NCBI RefSeq assembly: GCF_964204645.1
Contig: NC_134028.1
Span: 11,325,001-11,389,000 of the forward strand
Source: Tubulanus polymorphus
Taxonomy: Eukaryota > Nemertea > Palaeonemertea > Tubulaniformes > Tubulanidae
Length of the DNA: 64,000 nt
Direction: 5' to 3'
Made by a program: the position numbers and the translations under genes. The first letter of the stretch is position 1. Each line of letters begins with the position of its first letter. Shown piece after piece: positions 33,259 to 48,300 of the stretch. A model generated the notes under the pieces. The model was given only the letters and a program-made list of their open reading frames with translations, was not told the DNA's origin and did no database searches.

Positions 33259-33372
33259 CTGACTGATCAACAATTACGGCAAAGTTGGTCAATACGTCAA
33301 GGTGTATGTATTACCTGTCCTTCTATCTACTGTGTAAAAACTCAGAAATATTACTGCATACAAAACAATAGG
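33259..33372 (+). CDS. NOL11: NOL11 exon (residues 1-38 of the model)
   Basis: Acceptor TCATTTAG, donor AGG|GTAAGT. Encodes LTDQQLRQSWSIRQGVCITC, matching the family's SDQK.L.SWS..QG..ITCP block. Starts in phase 0, so an upstream coding exon must exist. Confidence 0.85.
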
Positions 33373-36300
33373 GTAAGTTTTTACTAGGCCTACAAACAAA
33401 TGAAATGTTTTAAGTGGGAATTTTCTTTCAAAGTGGTGAAAAATGCAGTCAACCCATTTCATAATGGGTTGACTAAAATGAAATCAGAATGCACTGTTTT
33501 ATGTAAATGGCTAGGATTTCGTCGTGAAAAATGACCCTCAAATGTGGTGATCATACCCTCAAAAGCTCCTCAAATACCCCTTAAATTTCATATCGATGGT
33601 CCTGTAGGAACCATGTTGCTTATGGGAGAATCTGTGCATATGTTTTAAGCCCAGTCGGGTGAAAGCCCCAGTGGGCTATTACGTTCACATCCATTTGTCC
33701 TGGTATTTAGGGACATTTTGAAACTGCTTGTGTTAGGTTCATTTGACATTTGTCTGTACATATTCTTTCCAAGCCCAAAGACTGGCCAGATCTCTCAATG
33801 TAGCCCACTTTACTTAATTTACTTGATTTTAGTGCCTAGTTAATTGCTAGTTAATTTGTTGCTTTAGTCTCTGCATTCATTGCTATTTCAGACTATAAGA
33901 ATATTTACATGTGATGACAAACATTTAGATAAGAGCCTAAAGATTCATACAGCAGTCCATATACATAATCTGGTAACGTCGGTGTATTCTGAACCATGGG
34001 TTGTTTTTCATGATGGGCAAATTAGTTCTCTTGCGGATGCTACGGGTATCAAAGAAATTCGGGATCAATCGGATGGAGGGAATATCGTCTTTGCTGAATC
34101 TGTTGATTGTAATGGAAAAATTTATATTTTTGTTGTTCGATGTTCAAAATTGGTGAGTTGAATTTATATTTCTTACTATAGGCCTAAATATTCATTTTCT
34201 GAACCAAATTCATCATAACGCAATTAATTATGCAATTATGTATTTTCTCTGTTATCAAGTGATTTGTTTTTGGTGCAGTGAACAGATGATCTAGTTGCTC
34301 TGAGAGTTAAGCTAGCTGTTAATCTCAATCACTGCTTACTGAATAGAGTGTATTACAGAAGTTTCCCCTTGCAAACACTATCAAATACATGATTATACAA
34401 AATATTGTTTACTCAATTGGACTGAATTCAATCCACTATTCTTTGTGGACATGTTTTTCAGAGACATTTGGATATTAGTTTAACTATAGAAGGTCGAGGT
34501 AAAAGAAAGTTAGTCACCTGTGTATTGACACCTCCAGAAAGTTCCATGAAAAGCGACCAGCTTACAGCATGTTGTTTACAAGCGCAAACAACTGGCTATG
34601 ACTTATTGACTCTTTGTAAGTAAAGGTCAAGCCACCAATAAAATGCCAAGTGATGTGAAAATCTTGAGCCCTCCTAAATGCAGAACAGCCCCATACATTA
34701 TGAGCTTAAAACTGCAAGTGTTCTTATCCATTTTTTTCAGGGTCTAGTGGTCATCTACAGTCAACCAGTCTTTGTGGTGAGGTCTTAAAAACAGTTCTAC
34801 GCCATAAGATTCCTAACATCACCTTAAATACAACCGTAGCAGTAATCGACTCAAATCATATAGCATTAATGCCAATACAACAGGATGGCTGTTCAGGTAA
34901 ATATAACTTAGGATAGCAAAGCAATGATGATGGAGGTTGAAGTATTCCCAAGTAACATTTCATCATCATATATGGGGATCTACCATAATGGTATATCGGG
35001 CCATCCCAAAATAATAGTCTGTTTGCCGTAACACCAACTCAAGATTTCAGGATGAGTCGGTAGCTTGGTAGAAATTCTTTTTTGCAAAATCTTTGGCCAA
35101 AAAAAGATTAATCACCTATTTAACCGCTGTGTCCAATGGTTAGGAGTTGAACCATCGTCCGTTCTTTTGTTCGTTCGTTCGTTCGTTCGTTCGTTCGTGC
35201 GTCTGTCAACTTTTTTAGCTCCGCTGTGACCGAAGGTCAGTGGAGCTGATCGGTTAGGGGGTGAGCCGTCGTTGTCCGTTAGTTTGTTCGTTTCATGCGT
35301 CTGTCAACTGAAATTACAGAGTCCATTTTCTGCATTTGTCCCCCAGGGGGCACCCCTGTGGGTGAAGTTTCTATTTCTTCAAATTGCTACCAGTCTTACA
35401 GTTTTAATCAGATCAATTCCAAATTTGGAATGAATGTTCTATGGGCCTAGGCCTGTAAATTTACTGAGCCATTTTTTGCATTCGTGCACCACGCCAGTTT
35501 TCTGGCAAACTTACACTAGGCCACACGTCAAGGCATATTTTCACACGAATCACCCTGGACTTCAAACATACGTAGCTCATACATCGGCAGTGAGTCGGTC
35601 GGTCACCGTTTTTATCAAAAATGAAATTTATTTCAATGAATCCCAGGAAGAAGTTTTCACTCGGTACCTTTGAAGTCGGGTCGTTTGGGTTACGGCAAAC
35701 AGACCATTATTTTGGGATGGCCTAGTAATGTTTCTTAGTTACTAATCCTCGATATCTGACACTTCCTACATTCGTAAACACGTTGATATTACTCTCCAAC
35801 AATCAAACTGATTAAAAGCAATAGTCACGAGCACAGCATATGCTGTCTGCACCTGTATGTTTTGGTTGTATGATCCAAAGAATTGTCAACTTATTCTCTG
35901 AGGGGTTCAAAATATGAACTTGGCTGGTAGATTTCTAGTCAAGCGAGTGCATTTCGTCACTAGTTCACCCAGCAAGTTAGGTCTATTGTCATTTTTCCAA
36001 GTCTGTCCATGGACTGAATCGAGTTTCTACCTTCGCTGTGACTGAAGTTTAGCTGAGCTGATGGTTTAGGGAGATAGCCATAGTCGTTCATTCGTCAACT
36101 TTTGAGCCTACTTGGGACTCAAAATAATGTTTTTAATTAATCCCTACAAGTTAGCGTTGCCAGATTTCTGATTAAATGGCCCAAAAAGTTATTCTATCGC
36201 ATTTTTGGCGAAACGAACAAATGGTCTGGTGAAGCATTTTTCATTGAAAATGAATAGAGTACCGGTGTGTCAACAAGGGACAAACATTGGCTGTTGAACC

Positions 36301-39300
36301 AATAGTGTTGATTTAGGTGTCATGGTTTGGTTTAATGAGTTCTCGAGCCCACAGAAATTTAGTGATCGAGTTGTTTTTAGGGTACTTATTCTTGAAAAAC
36401 AGGTAAAAACCCACCTTTTTAGCACTAAGTAATGGCAGTGGTTTCCGCCGCATCAATACGGTCACAGGCAAAAGCGAAGCCGTTTCATCCCTTGTTATTT
36501 TAATATAGTAAGGTGTCGCGCCCGCTGATACTGATCCTTAACAGCCAATTGTTTATCGAAACTCTATAGAGGATAAATAAACAACATTAACAAGAGGTAT
36601 TTCTGTGATATTTTGAATTTATTTGCAGTTTAAATTTAGCGCCATTCTCGCGAGATTATCAACAACCCGGAAGTAAAATCCAAGCCAGTTAACAAGCCCC
36701 TGTGCTTGGTCCCAATCGATACCGAAACACCAATTCCGTTAGAAACCGGTAGTGACTTTATATCTCGAGTGTACAGGAAAGCTTCCAACACAGGCCTACT
36801 TTTGAATTATAACGCCATGTGCCCGTACAAATGGAAAATAGGACTCATCAATACCATGCTTTTTGTGGCTACAATATCTGCAGTGACTGGACCATCTTTT
36901 CAGAAGAAATCAATTTCTTGAAAAATCTGTTTAAATCTAATGCATTTCCCATTCATGTCATCGATCAATGTATCAATAGATTTTTGAAATCAAAACAACT
37001 CCGAACCTAAACCGAAACCTGTTGATGAAGATGGAATTGATTATTCATTTCATTACCGTATATTGGATACCCGTCAATCCTATTTGCCCGAAAATTAAAA
37101 TATCTATTTAAAAGGAATTTTGAAATCAACTTGAAATGCGCATTCACTATGACCAAAATTAAGAATTTTTTCTCTTTGAAATGTGCTACCCCTAAATCGC
37201 TGAAGGCTAAAGTCATATATAAATCTAATTGTTTATGTGATATAAACACTTCCTATATTGGAAAACTAAACGACATTTGGCCATCAGGATTAAAGAACAC
37301 AGATCAAAGACTTCTGCGATTGGACTACATCTCGCAATTTGTCACACTTGTGATCAGGAATTCAGTGACAACAAATTCAAAATTCTAGACAAAGGTTCAT
37401 CTGATCTCGACTGTAAAATTAGGGAGGCCCTGTTTATTTAATCGCAACGACCCTTTTTAAATCAACAATTATTCAGAAACGGCTCATCCTTTATCCTAAA
37501 TGTATTCAAATGATTAGCTTGTAATTAAATACTTGGTTTGTAATTAACTTAGAATTTAGCACTTGTAATTTTGTAACTTAAGTTGTATATAAACCTGTAG
37601 TTTAATCATTTGATTCACTTGTATTTCACCTGATGAGGGGATATAATCGTGAAAACGTTCGTGTCAATTAGGCCTAAATGTCTTTACTCATTAGAAAATG
37701 AGGTTTTTAGTGTTATCGCTTCTATGGTAATTCGGATACTTGAACTCTCTTCCTAAGAACGTTAGCATAGTTATCACACGTGTGCTGTTAAAAACAAACA
37801 CAGATGAGACTGGGAGAAGTCCTGCTTTGGGCGTGTATTTTAATTTAATTCAAGGATGATAAAATCTGGAAATTGTGAGTACAATAATATCTTGTATGTA
37901 TTAATCATGTAATAAGGGGCTAAGAATTAATGAAGTGATTAGATTTGGAATAAAAGATTGTTGTTTGAAGAATTTGTTCAGCCTATTGTCAGCTGATGGT
38001 TTTAATTCGGTAATCTATTCTACATTCGATTGCAATCCAAATTAATTTATAGTAAGTATAATATTTTTGACAATATACACGCAATGATTTGATGGTGAGC
38101 CATAGGGCCATCGTCGAGCCTTTATATATGGTCACGAGGGGCGTAGAATATTGAAATTGTTAGATTGTTGAGCATTTAAAACCACTTCCCAAGTGGGCAT
38201 GGCGTCCCATGACCCCTAGTATTAATTATCATGATCTTTCACATGTTTGTATCCCACTATGGTGCACCTGCGTAAGAAAAATTGTGTCAGACCCAAGATG
38301 GCTGTCAAGTGACCTTTTGCCTGAATGTGCACTGAATTCCGAGACCTGTAGCTTCCAAATGGTGTGCCATTTATCATTGGAATTCGTGAAGGGTATACTT
38401 TGCGAATAAATTTTAAACATATAGGAACTTTTTGATCAGTCAACGGTGAAGCAATCAGCGTCTATCTTAGTGTCATCAGTCCTCATTTGTGAGTAGAATA
38501 TGTTTTTTTTTTGGAAAAATATCTACAGGTTTTAACGTATCTTGATATTTGACGACTGTCATCACTGTCATAGGATTCATCCCCACATGCAATTGGGGTT
38601 ACCCAAGCAGGGCCGGATACAGGGGAGCGCACCTGCGGCACATGTGAATTTATTGACACCCTTGAATTTATTTAGTGCCCTTATAAATAAATGTTGTATC
38701 AAAAAATACCATCTGCTACAGCATCCAACTGCAAACAGTCTGAATTCTGTGAACTTCATGTGATTCATAAAACATCCAGCACCCTCTGCTAGCCGGCATT
38801 TAGAAGATTCCGGATACTTGACCAACAGCACTTCCGGTAGCGGAGTCTATGGTCTACATTTTCATAGCAAGTGGCACTTTCATTACCGAAAACTATTTTA
38901 GAAATCCGAAAACATTATCCAAACATTTTAAAGAATTGCTCTTAATGACAACACTCATTGTATCCTATAAAAGGGTTGGCTAGAATTGCAATAGAATATC
39001 CTTTGGAAAGCACGTTCATGTTGCCAAAAATCCTTTGAAGAACACGTTCATGATGCCAAAAATCCTTGAAGGGCATTTTGTTCATGTAGCGTTGCCAAAA
39101 TCCTTCGAAGGGCAGGTTCCTGTTTTGAAGTTTTGGGATATCTAATCTAGATTCCTTGCCCCGTTTACAATACATTGTGCCCTTTTGAAGTAGTGCTACC
39201 CTCTATATCTGGGTTGGGATCTGTTCCTGCCAAGGTGCGTTGAATAGCCGAATAATTTAGTATTTTCTTGTTGTATTGGTACCCAAGCATATTTTGTAGC

Positions 39301-42300
39301 CGCAATCAATCGCTACTAGTCGTACAGTTTTAACGAGATCAATTCCAAATTTTGGTGTGAATGTTTCAAGGACCAAGGCCTTTGAAGTTACAGAGCCAAT
39401 TTTTGGATTCATCCCCCAGGGAGCGCCCCTTGGGGTGGAGTTTCTATTTCTTCAAATCGCTACTAGTCCTACAGTTTTAATCAGATCAATTCCAAATTTG
39501 GTATGAATGTTCTATGAACCAAGGCCTTTAAAGTGACTGAGCCATTTTTTGGATTCGTTCACCAGGGGGTGCCCCTGGAGATGGAGTTTCTATTTCAAAT
39601 TGCTATTAATCCTACAGTTTTAATCAGATCAAGTCCAAATTTGGTATGAATGTTCTATGGATCAATACCTACAAAGTACAAACCCTTTTTGGATTTGGCC
39701 ACCCCCCTAGGTATGCAGCTTCTATTTCTTCAAATCACACAGCGGAGCTATATAAGCGGTAGGCTCCTTGTTGATGGTTTCAATGATTTTTTCAGTATGT
39801 TTTGAACATTGAATATCTTTCATCTTTACTTTAGGAGTTGGTATATGGGATTGTAGGTATGGTACATTACAGCAGTGGTCGGCAATACCATACGCCATCC
39901 AAACCAAGTATAAGGTACTGTTGTAATAATATTGAATATAATAACTGTTATTTGAATAGTGCAAGTGGATCGGCTTAGTCAAAACGGCACAGCTGCAGTG
40001 TATGGCTAACCGTCCTTATCTGTATGGTGCATTGTGCGTGAGGGTACATGTAGTGTTGAAGTTGATTCCAAACCTGAGGTTATTGTGTTTTAGGAAGAGC
40101 ACTGACATATTTACTGATTTTCAAGTTGGTGTCCCTGTTGCAGGGATTATAATTTTCCCCCGATCGGCAGATTTCTGTCTTTTCAATCATTTTTCATCAT
40201 TTTTCGGATCAATGCGAATCCGTTGAATAAAAGGGATTGCCATGAAAGCGTTTCCCGATTGGTTTTTAAATGCGACCATTTTGTAAGAGGCATGTGTATT
40301 CTAACAAAGTTTTCTCTGTTGGCTGACCGTGTGTCTGTGGATATATGTCTCTGCATTGTTGATTTTTCACTGAGGCTTGCTCGCGTAGTGCTGAAAAAAA
40401 ACTTTTGTGGCCCGTAAGGTGAGCTAAAGAGCATCTGACAAACAAATCCGCCATAGGACAACATTTAACTATCTGTTCCACTTGTTTTGTTCCACAGCTG
40501 GCACATGTGGTTCGCCACATGCAGTCCATACATTACATCTATCAGCTGGCTGTCACCAGTGCAACTTACTGCTTTTGGTGTCCTCTCTCCAGTGCCTTAC
40601 TTATGCAGCGCACACTGCTAAGATAACAAAAATGTTGCTTGCATACGTACAATCGTTTTTTGCAGTAAACCCACTTAAGTTGATTAATTTGGGTATCAAT
40701 TCCTGATTCTGCTTCATTTATTTAGCCAAATGAAAATGTAAAACTAATTCGAAAAAAAAATATACCTGTAAGTGGCATTGGTTCTTAGCTGTAGTTCCGA
40801 CAGCTGGGATCACGATGATTTGATGTATTTAGACATCATTTCATCCTATTAAAGTGATGAAAAACTTAATTAAAAACTTACCGGCAACAAAGAGAAGGAA
40901 GCCCACCATTTGAATATGTTACACAGTTAAGTTTCCTTGCATGGATACTTCAAAAAGCCTCAACAGATACTCATTTTTAGCTCAAAGAGCTATATAACGA
41001 TGCCTGGAGATCAGTTGTGTATGTAACCTATCGTGCCAAACACACACTGTCTGTATGAATGTGTTGACATAAAGAAATAGATCCAGGATTTTGGCTGAAA
41101 GTTTTTAACATTGTATCACACTGAACAGTGATGATAGACGATCAGAATCATTTTGAATAAGAGTTAGAGATTTTGAATAAGAGTAAGAGATAGAAGTTAG
41201 AGATTTTGAATCAGCTAGTAGTTGATATTTATTCATTTACGACAGGATGACTATGTCACTTAGTTTGAACAGCTAGCTGTGCCAATACGCGTGAAAACAG
41301 CAAAATCATTTCTACAGAAATGTCTTTGTCAATAGGTACTTGACTGTTAGAAGAATCCTTTTATTGGTTTATACAGCTAAATAGGCCTTTCGGCTTTGGT
41401 TCAGTCGTTTCTTTTTCTAATTACCTTTTGATAGTTTCATAATTCACATGGCCAGTTTGACAGAAATTAAGAAGTTCTTGCAGAGTAGATATAAGTTGCA
41501 AGGAACCAATCAAGCCAGCATATGTCAGCTGCTGTTCTTGTGAAACCCACAGCCGCGGTATCATTGTCTTACTATAATACACTTTTACCTCTGCATGTCT
41601 GCATATGTTGTAACCACAATCAGTTGTAAATAGAAAGATCTGATCTTGAGTATAAACAATGTAGGGCCTATTGGTTGTTTTTTCTCATTATTTTGATCAT
41701 AGGCCCTTGGTATTTCGCATAAACTCTAACAGTATATATATTGCACTATGTATTTTTCAGATTTTCACTATGGATAGATATATATTTGTTCCATGTGGCG
41801 GTACAATTTATCAGTGCACATTTTCGAGTGATGCATTAACGTTGAACTCTGCACTTGGTAAACAATCCGATCCTGAAGCTAGTGTAGAAAGCTATTGGGC
41901 AGCAGCAAATAAAAATAATAAAGCTGAAACATATCAGTTGGAACCTCTCACTAAATTGCTGAAACAGATTGATAAAGAAACGGTAGGAATAGGATTTGTG
42001 CAATAATTTTGATAAAGACCCATCAAACATGAAATCTTTGAATATTATTTATTCGTATAAGTTATGCATCAATTCATAGATCAGGGCTTGAAACTTGTTC
42101 TAATAAACCTGCATCAAGTTAAGGTTTAACATTTGTCGAACTTTCAGGTTCAACCGGCAGAATTCAAGAAAATATTGAACGATGTTCTTGTTCTAGTTCA
42201 CAACATTAAGCAACCAGATGCAGCTATTGCCAGTCAGTTCCATTCCTTATGGAAGACATGTTGTGAGAGCAAGAATATTTGGCCTGAAAATCTTCTGCTG

Positions 42301-45300
42301 GAACTCATTGAGCGGAAACTTCTACCAATGAGGTAAATCTTGACTTGGTAAATCTTGTGCCAGATGCAAGATGGCTATCCTGTGACTTTTTTGCTCAAAA
42401 TTTTATGTCAGAATTCTGAGGTTTGATTGTGTTCACTTTGCAAGGCCATCTATAGATGGAATCTAGTTATTTTGAGCTTTCGATGCGCTGTATGTGTTTC
42501 TTTTTATGTATGTGTTTGTTTTTGGTCTATGTATCTACCCTAGGTACATATTCAGTCTTAAAATTGGTTTGAATAGAATTTAGACAGCTGACTGGTGACC
42601 ATCGAGTTGATTTTAGAACTTTAACAGGGATTACAATTCCCCGCGGTTTCCCGCGGATTTCGGTATTGAAAAATATCAATTATCCAAATAGTCCAAAAAT
42701 GATGTAAAAGTATGAGGGGGGTGATCTCACTCAATTGGTCTGGCGCGATCGGTAATCAGGCGAACCGTAAGCTTTCGGTGCCTGTTTTACTTATCTTCGC
42801 GTAAAAGTATCACATTTCAATTCATATCTATTGCAACAGTGATTTTGTATCTACATTTGTACATAGAACTCGAGTTCTATGATTTGTACTACGATGAGTG
42901 TGTATGTATTTTATTGATCGGTGCAGACACCAGTAGTAATGTATAGAGGCCTACTTACTGTTGCCGCGCGTGTGTGGCGAATGCCTTCAGATATTATACA
43001 CTACTGGGTGATGATTTTTAGTGAGCATTCATCGGCGCACTTTAACTGCAGTAATAATCCACCTCGACCCGTAGTGCATTAAATGCTGAATGTCATCGAA
43101 TGAGGATGTACCACATTGGAACTAGCCATTACCTTCCAAAATAAAGTAGTCGTTCATGCGTTCAAGATCGCTCTTTCGTGCTCGGAAAACGCTTTTAATT
43201 TCTAAAATTTTCTTACGGGAGTACCCCCTCATATCCCTGATGGTCTCATCAAAGGTGATTTTTCTAGTTAGCATCGGTTGACGTACATTACGTCATGCCA
43301 ATGCTAGTAAAATGGATCGAAAATAGTAATATGAAAGAATAGCGCAGACTCTTCTCATTTTCATAGTAACTTCAAATTGTCACTCCGTTCACGTAAAACA
43401 TTAGAAACAGCTGAAAATGACTCAAAATAATGTTTCATTTATTCCCCAAAAAAGTGTTCTATCGCATTTTTCTCGTTAGTTATCTGTTGGATGAGAGGGG
43501 TTAAGCAATGGCGTAGTGATATGTCCGCATTGACATATGCAGTAAAGCTTAATTATCTGAAAATGTAGGTGTATTCAATAAATTATCAACTTTTTAGCCC
43601 ACTTGGGACTTAAGTCCCAGCGGGCTATTGCGTTCACTTTTTTTATGCTGTTGTCCTTCGTCCGTAGACAGAATCAAGTTATTTTGGGAAGTTTTGAAAA
43701 CGCTTCAATGTAATGTCTTGATATTTTGGTTACCCATGTATCTACCCTAGACACATCTTCAGCCCAAAAATTGGCCCTGTCAGTCAATATGGCCGACTGG
43801 CAGCCATCGTTGTTCGCCAAAATCATCACTCTTAATAGGTTTTTGAACCTTTTGAGGGAAATTTTGAAAACGCTTTGATCAATTAACTTAATCTTTCGTA
43901 TATATTTGAATCCCCCAGGGCCTATCAGCATAACAAAAATTGGGTGGATTGGACTCAAGATGGCCGTGTTATGACCTTTTAAGTGCCCAAAAATGTCAAT
44001 TTTGGCCCGAATTCTTAGTCCTGTACCTTCCTACTGGTTTGCCATTTCTCATTGCAATTGCTGATGGGTATTCTTTGGAAAGGGATGTTTTATACCTGGG
44101 ACAGGTATTGTTGATCAGCCATTTATGACGCAATTGGCGGCCATCTTGGTGTCATCAGCACTCATTCATAGGTGGGAATAAGTTTTTCGACATTATATTG
44201 ATACCTAAGCATATTTTGTTACCACAATGAATTAGCAAGTTGTAGCTTATAACGTGTTCTATGATTGTGGTGAGTTTCAAGGTCTTTGGTTTTGTATATG
44301 GCCACCAGGGGGCGTTGAATAATACAATATCTTAGTATTTCTATATCATATTTGTAACAATGCATATTTTGTTACCACAATCAATTGCAAAGTTGTTACG
44401 CATGACATCGTCTATGATTGTGGTGAGTTTTAAGGACATGAGTTATTCTATATGGTCACTAGGGGGCGTTGAATAGTTGAATAACTTAGTATTTCCCTAT
44501 TATATTGGTACCAAGGCATATTTTTTTACCATGATCAATTGCAAAGTTCTAGCTCATGACATTTTCTATGATTGTGGTGAGTTTCAAGGTCATTGGGTTT
44601 TGAATATGGTCACCAGGGGGCATTGAATAGTAGAATAACTTAGTATTTCCATATTAAATTGGTAACGAGGCTTATTTTGTTATCACAATCAATTACAAAA
44701 TCGTAGCTGCTGACATGTTCTATGATCGTGGTTAGTTTCAAGGTGATTGGTTTTTGTATATGGTCACCAGGGGGCGTTGAATATTGAAATTGTTAGATTG
44801 TTGAGCATTTGAAACCACTTCCCAAGTGGGAATGGTGTCCCTGGACCCCTAGTTTAGAATTGGATCGAATGGCCACAGTAGCTCAGTGTCAGTGAGATAA
44901 GGCGCGATGCTGTTGAATCCACTGTCAGTGCTGAGTGACGACATGTGGGTTCCAGTCCTGCTGGCTTCAACAATGTGCAACACTTCAAAGGCTGTCCCAT
45001 TGTGAGGTTAAATGAACAACCAATATGGTAAGTTTTGGGAAACCAAACAACATAAAGCCAAACAAGCAATCATCAGCCGGCCTCCCTCAGCTGCTGAGTG
45101 ACACCAACACTGGCATTGCTCTCTGTGCGACATTTTGCATGGGTACGTTTGACCGGTATATCTACGTACTTATTATGTATCAGAGGATCTTGTATTCAGA
45201 AAATTGTTGTTTTTGTTTTCATTATTCAGTAGGGCCTAACGGTTCATGCAAAAACCACAGTCAGTCGAGAGTCACCCTTACAGTTGTACATCGTTGATAC

Positions 45301-48300
45301 GAATGTCGTGGAGGCGAAAGTGTCGAAATTGTTGTATTAAATGGGTTTTTGTATCCAAATCTTGATTTATATAAATATCTTAGCTGGGACATGATGGAAA
45401 ACATCAGAATAAACTAGTTTCGTCTTTTTAACAGAATCGCATTAATGAGGTTTAACAATACAAATAGCAGTTTAATCATTTTAACAGTTTAATCTACCAA
45501 TGCTTCAAGGCCCATGGGCCTCTTGTTCAATTTTCATCTTACCAAAATTTGCTACCCAATATTCCGCTGAGGATAGTTGCATTGTTTAGATGGTACGAAG
45601 CTAAAAATTTATTTCGAATTATTCCATTATTTTGCAGTTCTATGGTTGATGTCTTTGATGTTATTGTGCAGCGGAAGTGCACACAAATGTTGATTACTGC
45701 CATTGGGGTTCTAAAGCATATCCCGGAAGCTTGTATTGTTGGATCACTTCAATTCATTCTAAAGTAAGAATTCAAATACAGTGAAACTCTTAATTCAATT
45801 ATTCCCAATGGATTAAATTGTTTCATTATGAGCAGTCTTGGACATGGCCTCTGGACTTCCATATGCTCCAAGGGATAAAATTGGAGTATAATTCTTTATT
45901 TTATCTGTTGGTTCTCTGGTCATGGATGAGTTTGGAAGCATTCACTGTCCAGGCCAGATGACAAATACGACCAATACCTGATACCATTTGTTATAACAAA
46001 ATGTGTATGTGTGTCTCTGTCTGGGTCTGTCAAATTGTGTTTGATATGACAAATGCAGGGATGAAAATCTTACGTGGAAATCTGCGGTTGGATATCTATT
46101 TTTATCATTCTTGTGATTCATGTAGATCCGTTGAGAAAATAGTACCAGGTAGTGGTTATAGTTTTGAGGAAAAGTTCTGAGTTGAGATCATAGCACACTT
46201 AATGAACAGACCGTAAAAGCGTCTTATAAAACCGGTGCTACGATCTATAAAACTTTCATATACAACATTGTTGCGAAACATCGGTATTGTCTAAAGCCAC
46301 CTGTCAGCGCGAGTTTCAACAAATCAATAATTGCATAAAATAGCGCTGGCGCTGCGCGGGAGTTTTATATTTAGAATTTGCGGTCGCGTTCATTCAACAA
46401 GGAATATGTATATGTAATCAATAATAAAATTAGTCATTGTTTCAATCCACGCACTTTGTGTTGGTCCTGAGCAATGGATAGGAAAATTATAGATAGGGGC
46501 TCTGCTTTGGACCCCTCAACCATTGACTCAGGGATTAAGTATAAATGGAACTGGTCCTGGTTGGAGACTGAGGTTGAGGAAATCACTTTGAACCAGTGTT
46601 TCAGAAAGGTTAATATACCTGGTAAAGCTATTTGCCTATGGTGTAATGCTGAAATCAAATATGGTGGAAGCACTGTCCGATAACTGTAAATCAACGAAAC
46701 ATCGAGATATTATCCAGATAAGAAAGACAAATTATTCTTTACCCAGATCAGGTAGGTCTCATTTATTTTTCAGTCGCAAAACATTATGAGGCCTAATTCA
46801 TGGATTTTATCATTTAATTCCAAAATCCATCCATAATATGGAGCCTACATTGACGGATAATGGCCTTTCTTGTCTTGCAGAGAAATCTCAGGGTGGAAAT
46901 GAACCATATGGTATCCACCCCATGTTTCAGAAATGTTTATCATCAAGTTCCAGTCATAACCCGCCTGCACCCACACCGTTGATCCCTATCCAAGACCGTA
47001 TTCATAATTCTGAAGCTATTTTGCTCGGATTCATCGCAGAACATAATTTACCATTTTCAATAGTCCGGATTTAATAAGACTTTCAAAATCATTTGCCAAG
47101 GACAGGAAAGCTTTGTCTCGTTTGAAAATGTCTCGTATAACTGCATCATATAAAATGAAGCAGTGTCAAAACTTTTGCTGATGTTCTCAGCGCCGAATAA
47201 AAACTACTTTGCGTTAAATGTGGAGGAAGCAACGAGTTTGAATTTAAAAAAGGTGCTATAGTTTTCTGATATTGTCGACTCCACGACAATTAGGATGCAC
47301 ATATCTAGGTATAGTGCATTGCAGACTGTTAGACATTCGCTGGCTGATAAATCTGCTTTTGATTCATTGGAATGATGTCAAACATGATCAAATTTATCCT
47401 GGCTTGGCAGTAAACATGTCTAAAGCTGCTGAGCGACACAAGAATGAGCTCGAAGAAGCAAGGACCCAAAAGAAACAAAGGTTAACTAACCATCAAGCTC
47501 TGGAAATGACAAGAATCACCAAACGAAGGGCACGGACATTGACCATGGAAATGTCTAAACGAGCAAGAAATACCTATGCAAGTGCGCTTCAAGTGAAGGT
47601 AAAACGAGCAGAACGTCTGGAGAAACTTAAAAAATTGGCGGAAAAACTGAGAAACAAGTATCAACACAATTAGGACCATAGTCTGATCGAAGTGTTATAA
47701 ACTATTTTTTAAATTCACTTCATGTTATAAGCATTTGGAAAAAGTCAATAAAAAATCATCGTCTAATTTTGGTTTGTATGCTCATATAAGTTTTCCTATA
47801 ATTGGTGAATCATTCAACAATTTTATTATAGAAAGTGAGTAGACATTAATTTGTTAACATGTGATTGATTTATAAAGAATTTACACATACATTTTGGAAT
47901 ACAATATGCTTTTATCAGAATTTTGATACATTTGGAACAATAACCTAAAATATTTTTGAAAAGTAATGTACTTCCTGCGTAGCAGCACCATTCGCATTCA
48001 AATTGAGAGAATTACCGCTATAAAATATTTAAAATATGCAGCTAGGGATTCGAAACCTAACTGGTCTCACTATATCTAAGGTTTGGATATTGTTGGAGCC
48101 ATCCTTTTCATTGACTCCAGACATAAACAACAAACGATCGACCGTGCGTGGAAGCAGTCTTATTTTGTCATTAGTCAATGCTGGATAATAACCTCAGATG
48201 CGCCAAGAACCCCTTGAAATTTCAAAATTTTCTTGGGGAAGGACCCCCAAACCGCCAGCAGTTTTATCGTAGTTTTACTTACTTCCGCGTTTTTCAAACT

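Noticed and set aside
40266-40529. Cysteine-containing 87-codon minus-strand open frame in a NOL11 intron
   Set aside because: The CxxC spacing is suggestive, but no matching second half or transposon ends were found and both strands are open over part of it.
42627-43241. Possible hAT MITE with CAGGGAT ends
   Set aside because: Inverted similarity is limited to about 7 bp and the flanks show no target duplication.
47482-47679. 65-codon minus-strand open frame
   Set aside because: Antisense shadow of the basic C-terminal part of the hAT-like transposase remnant.
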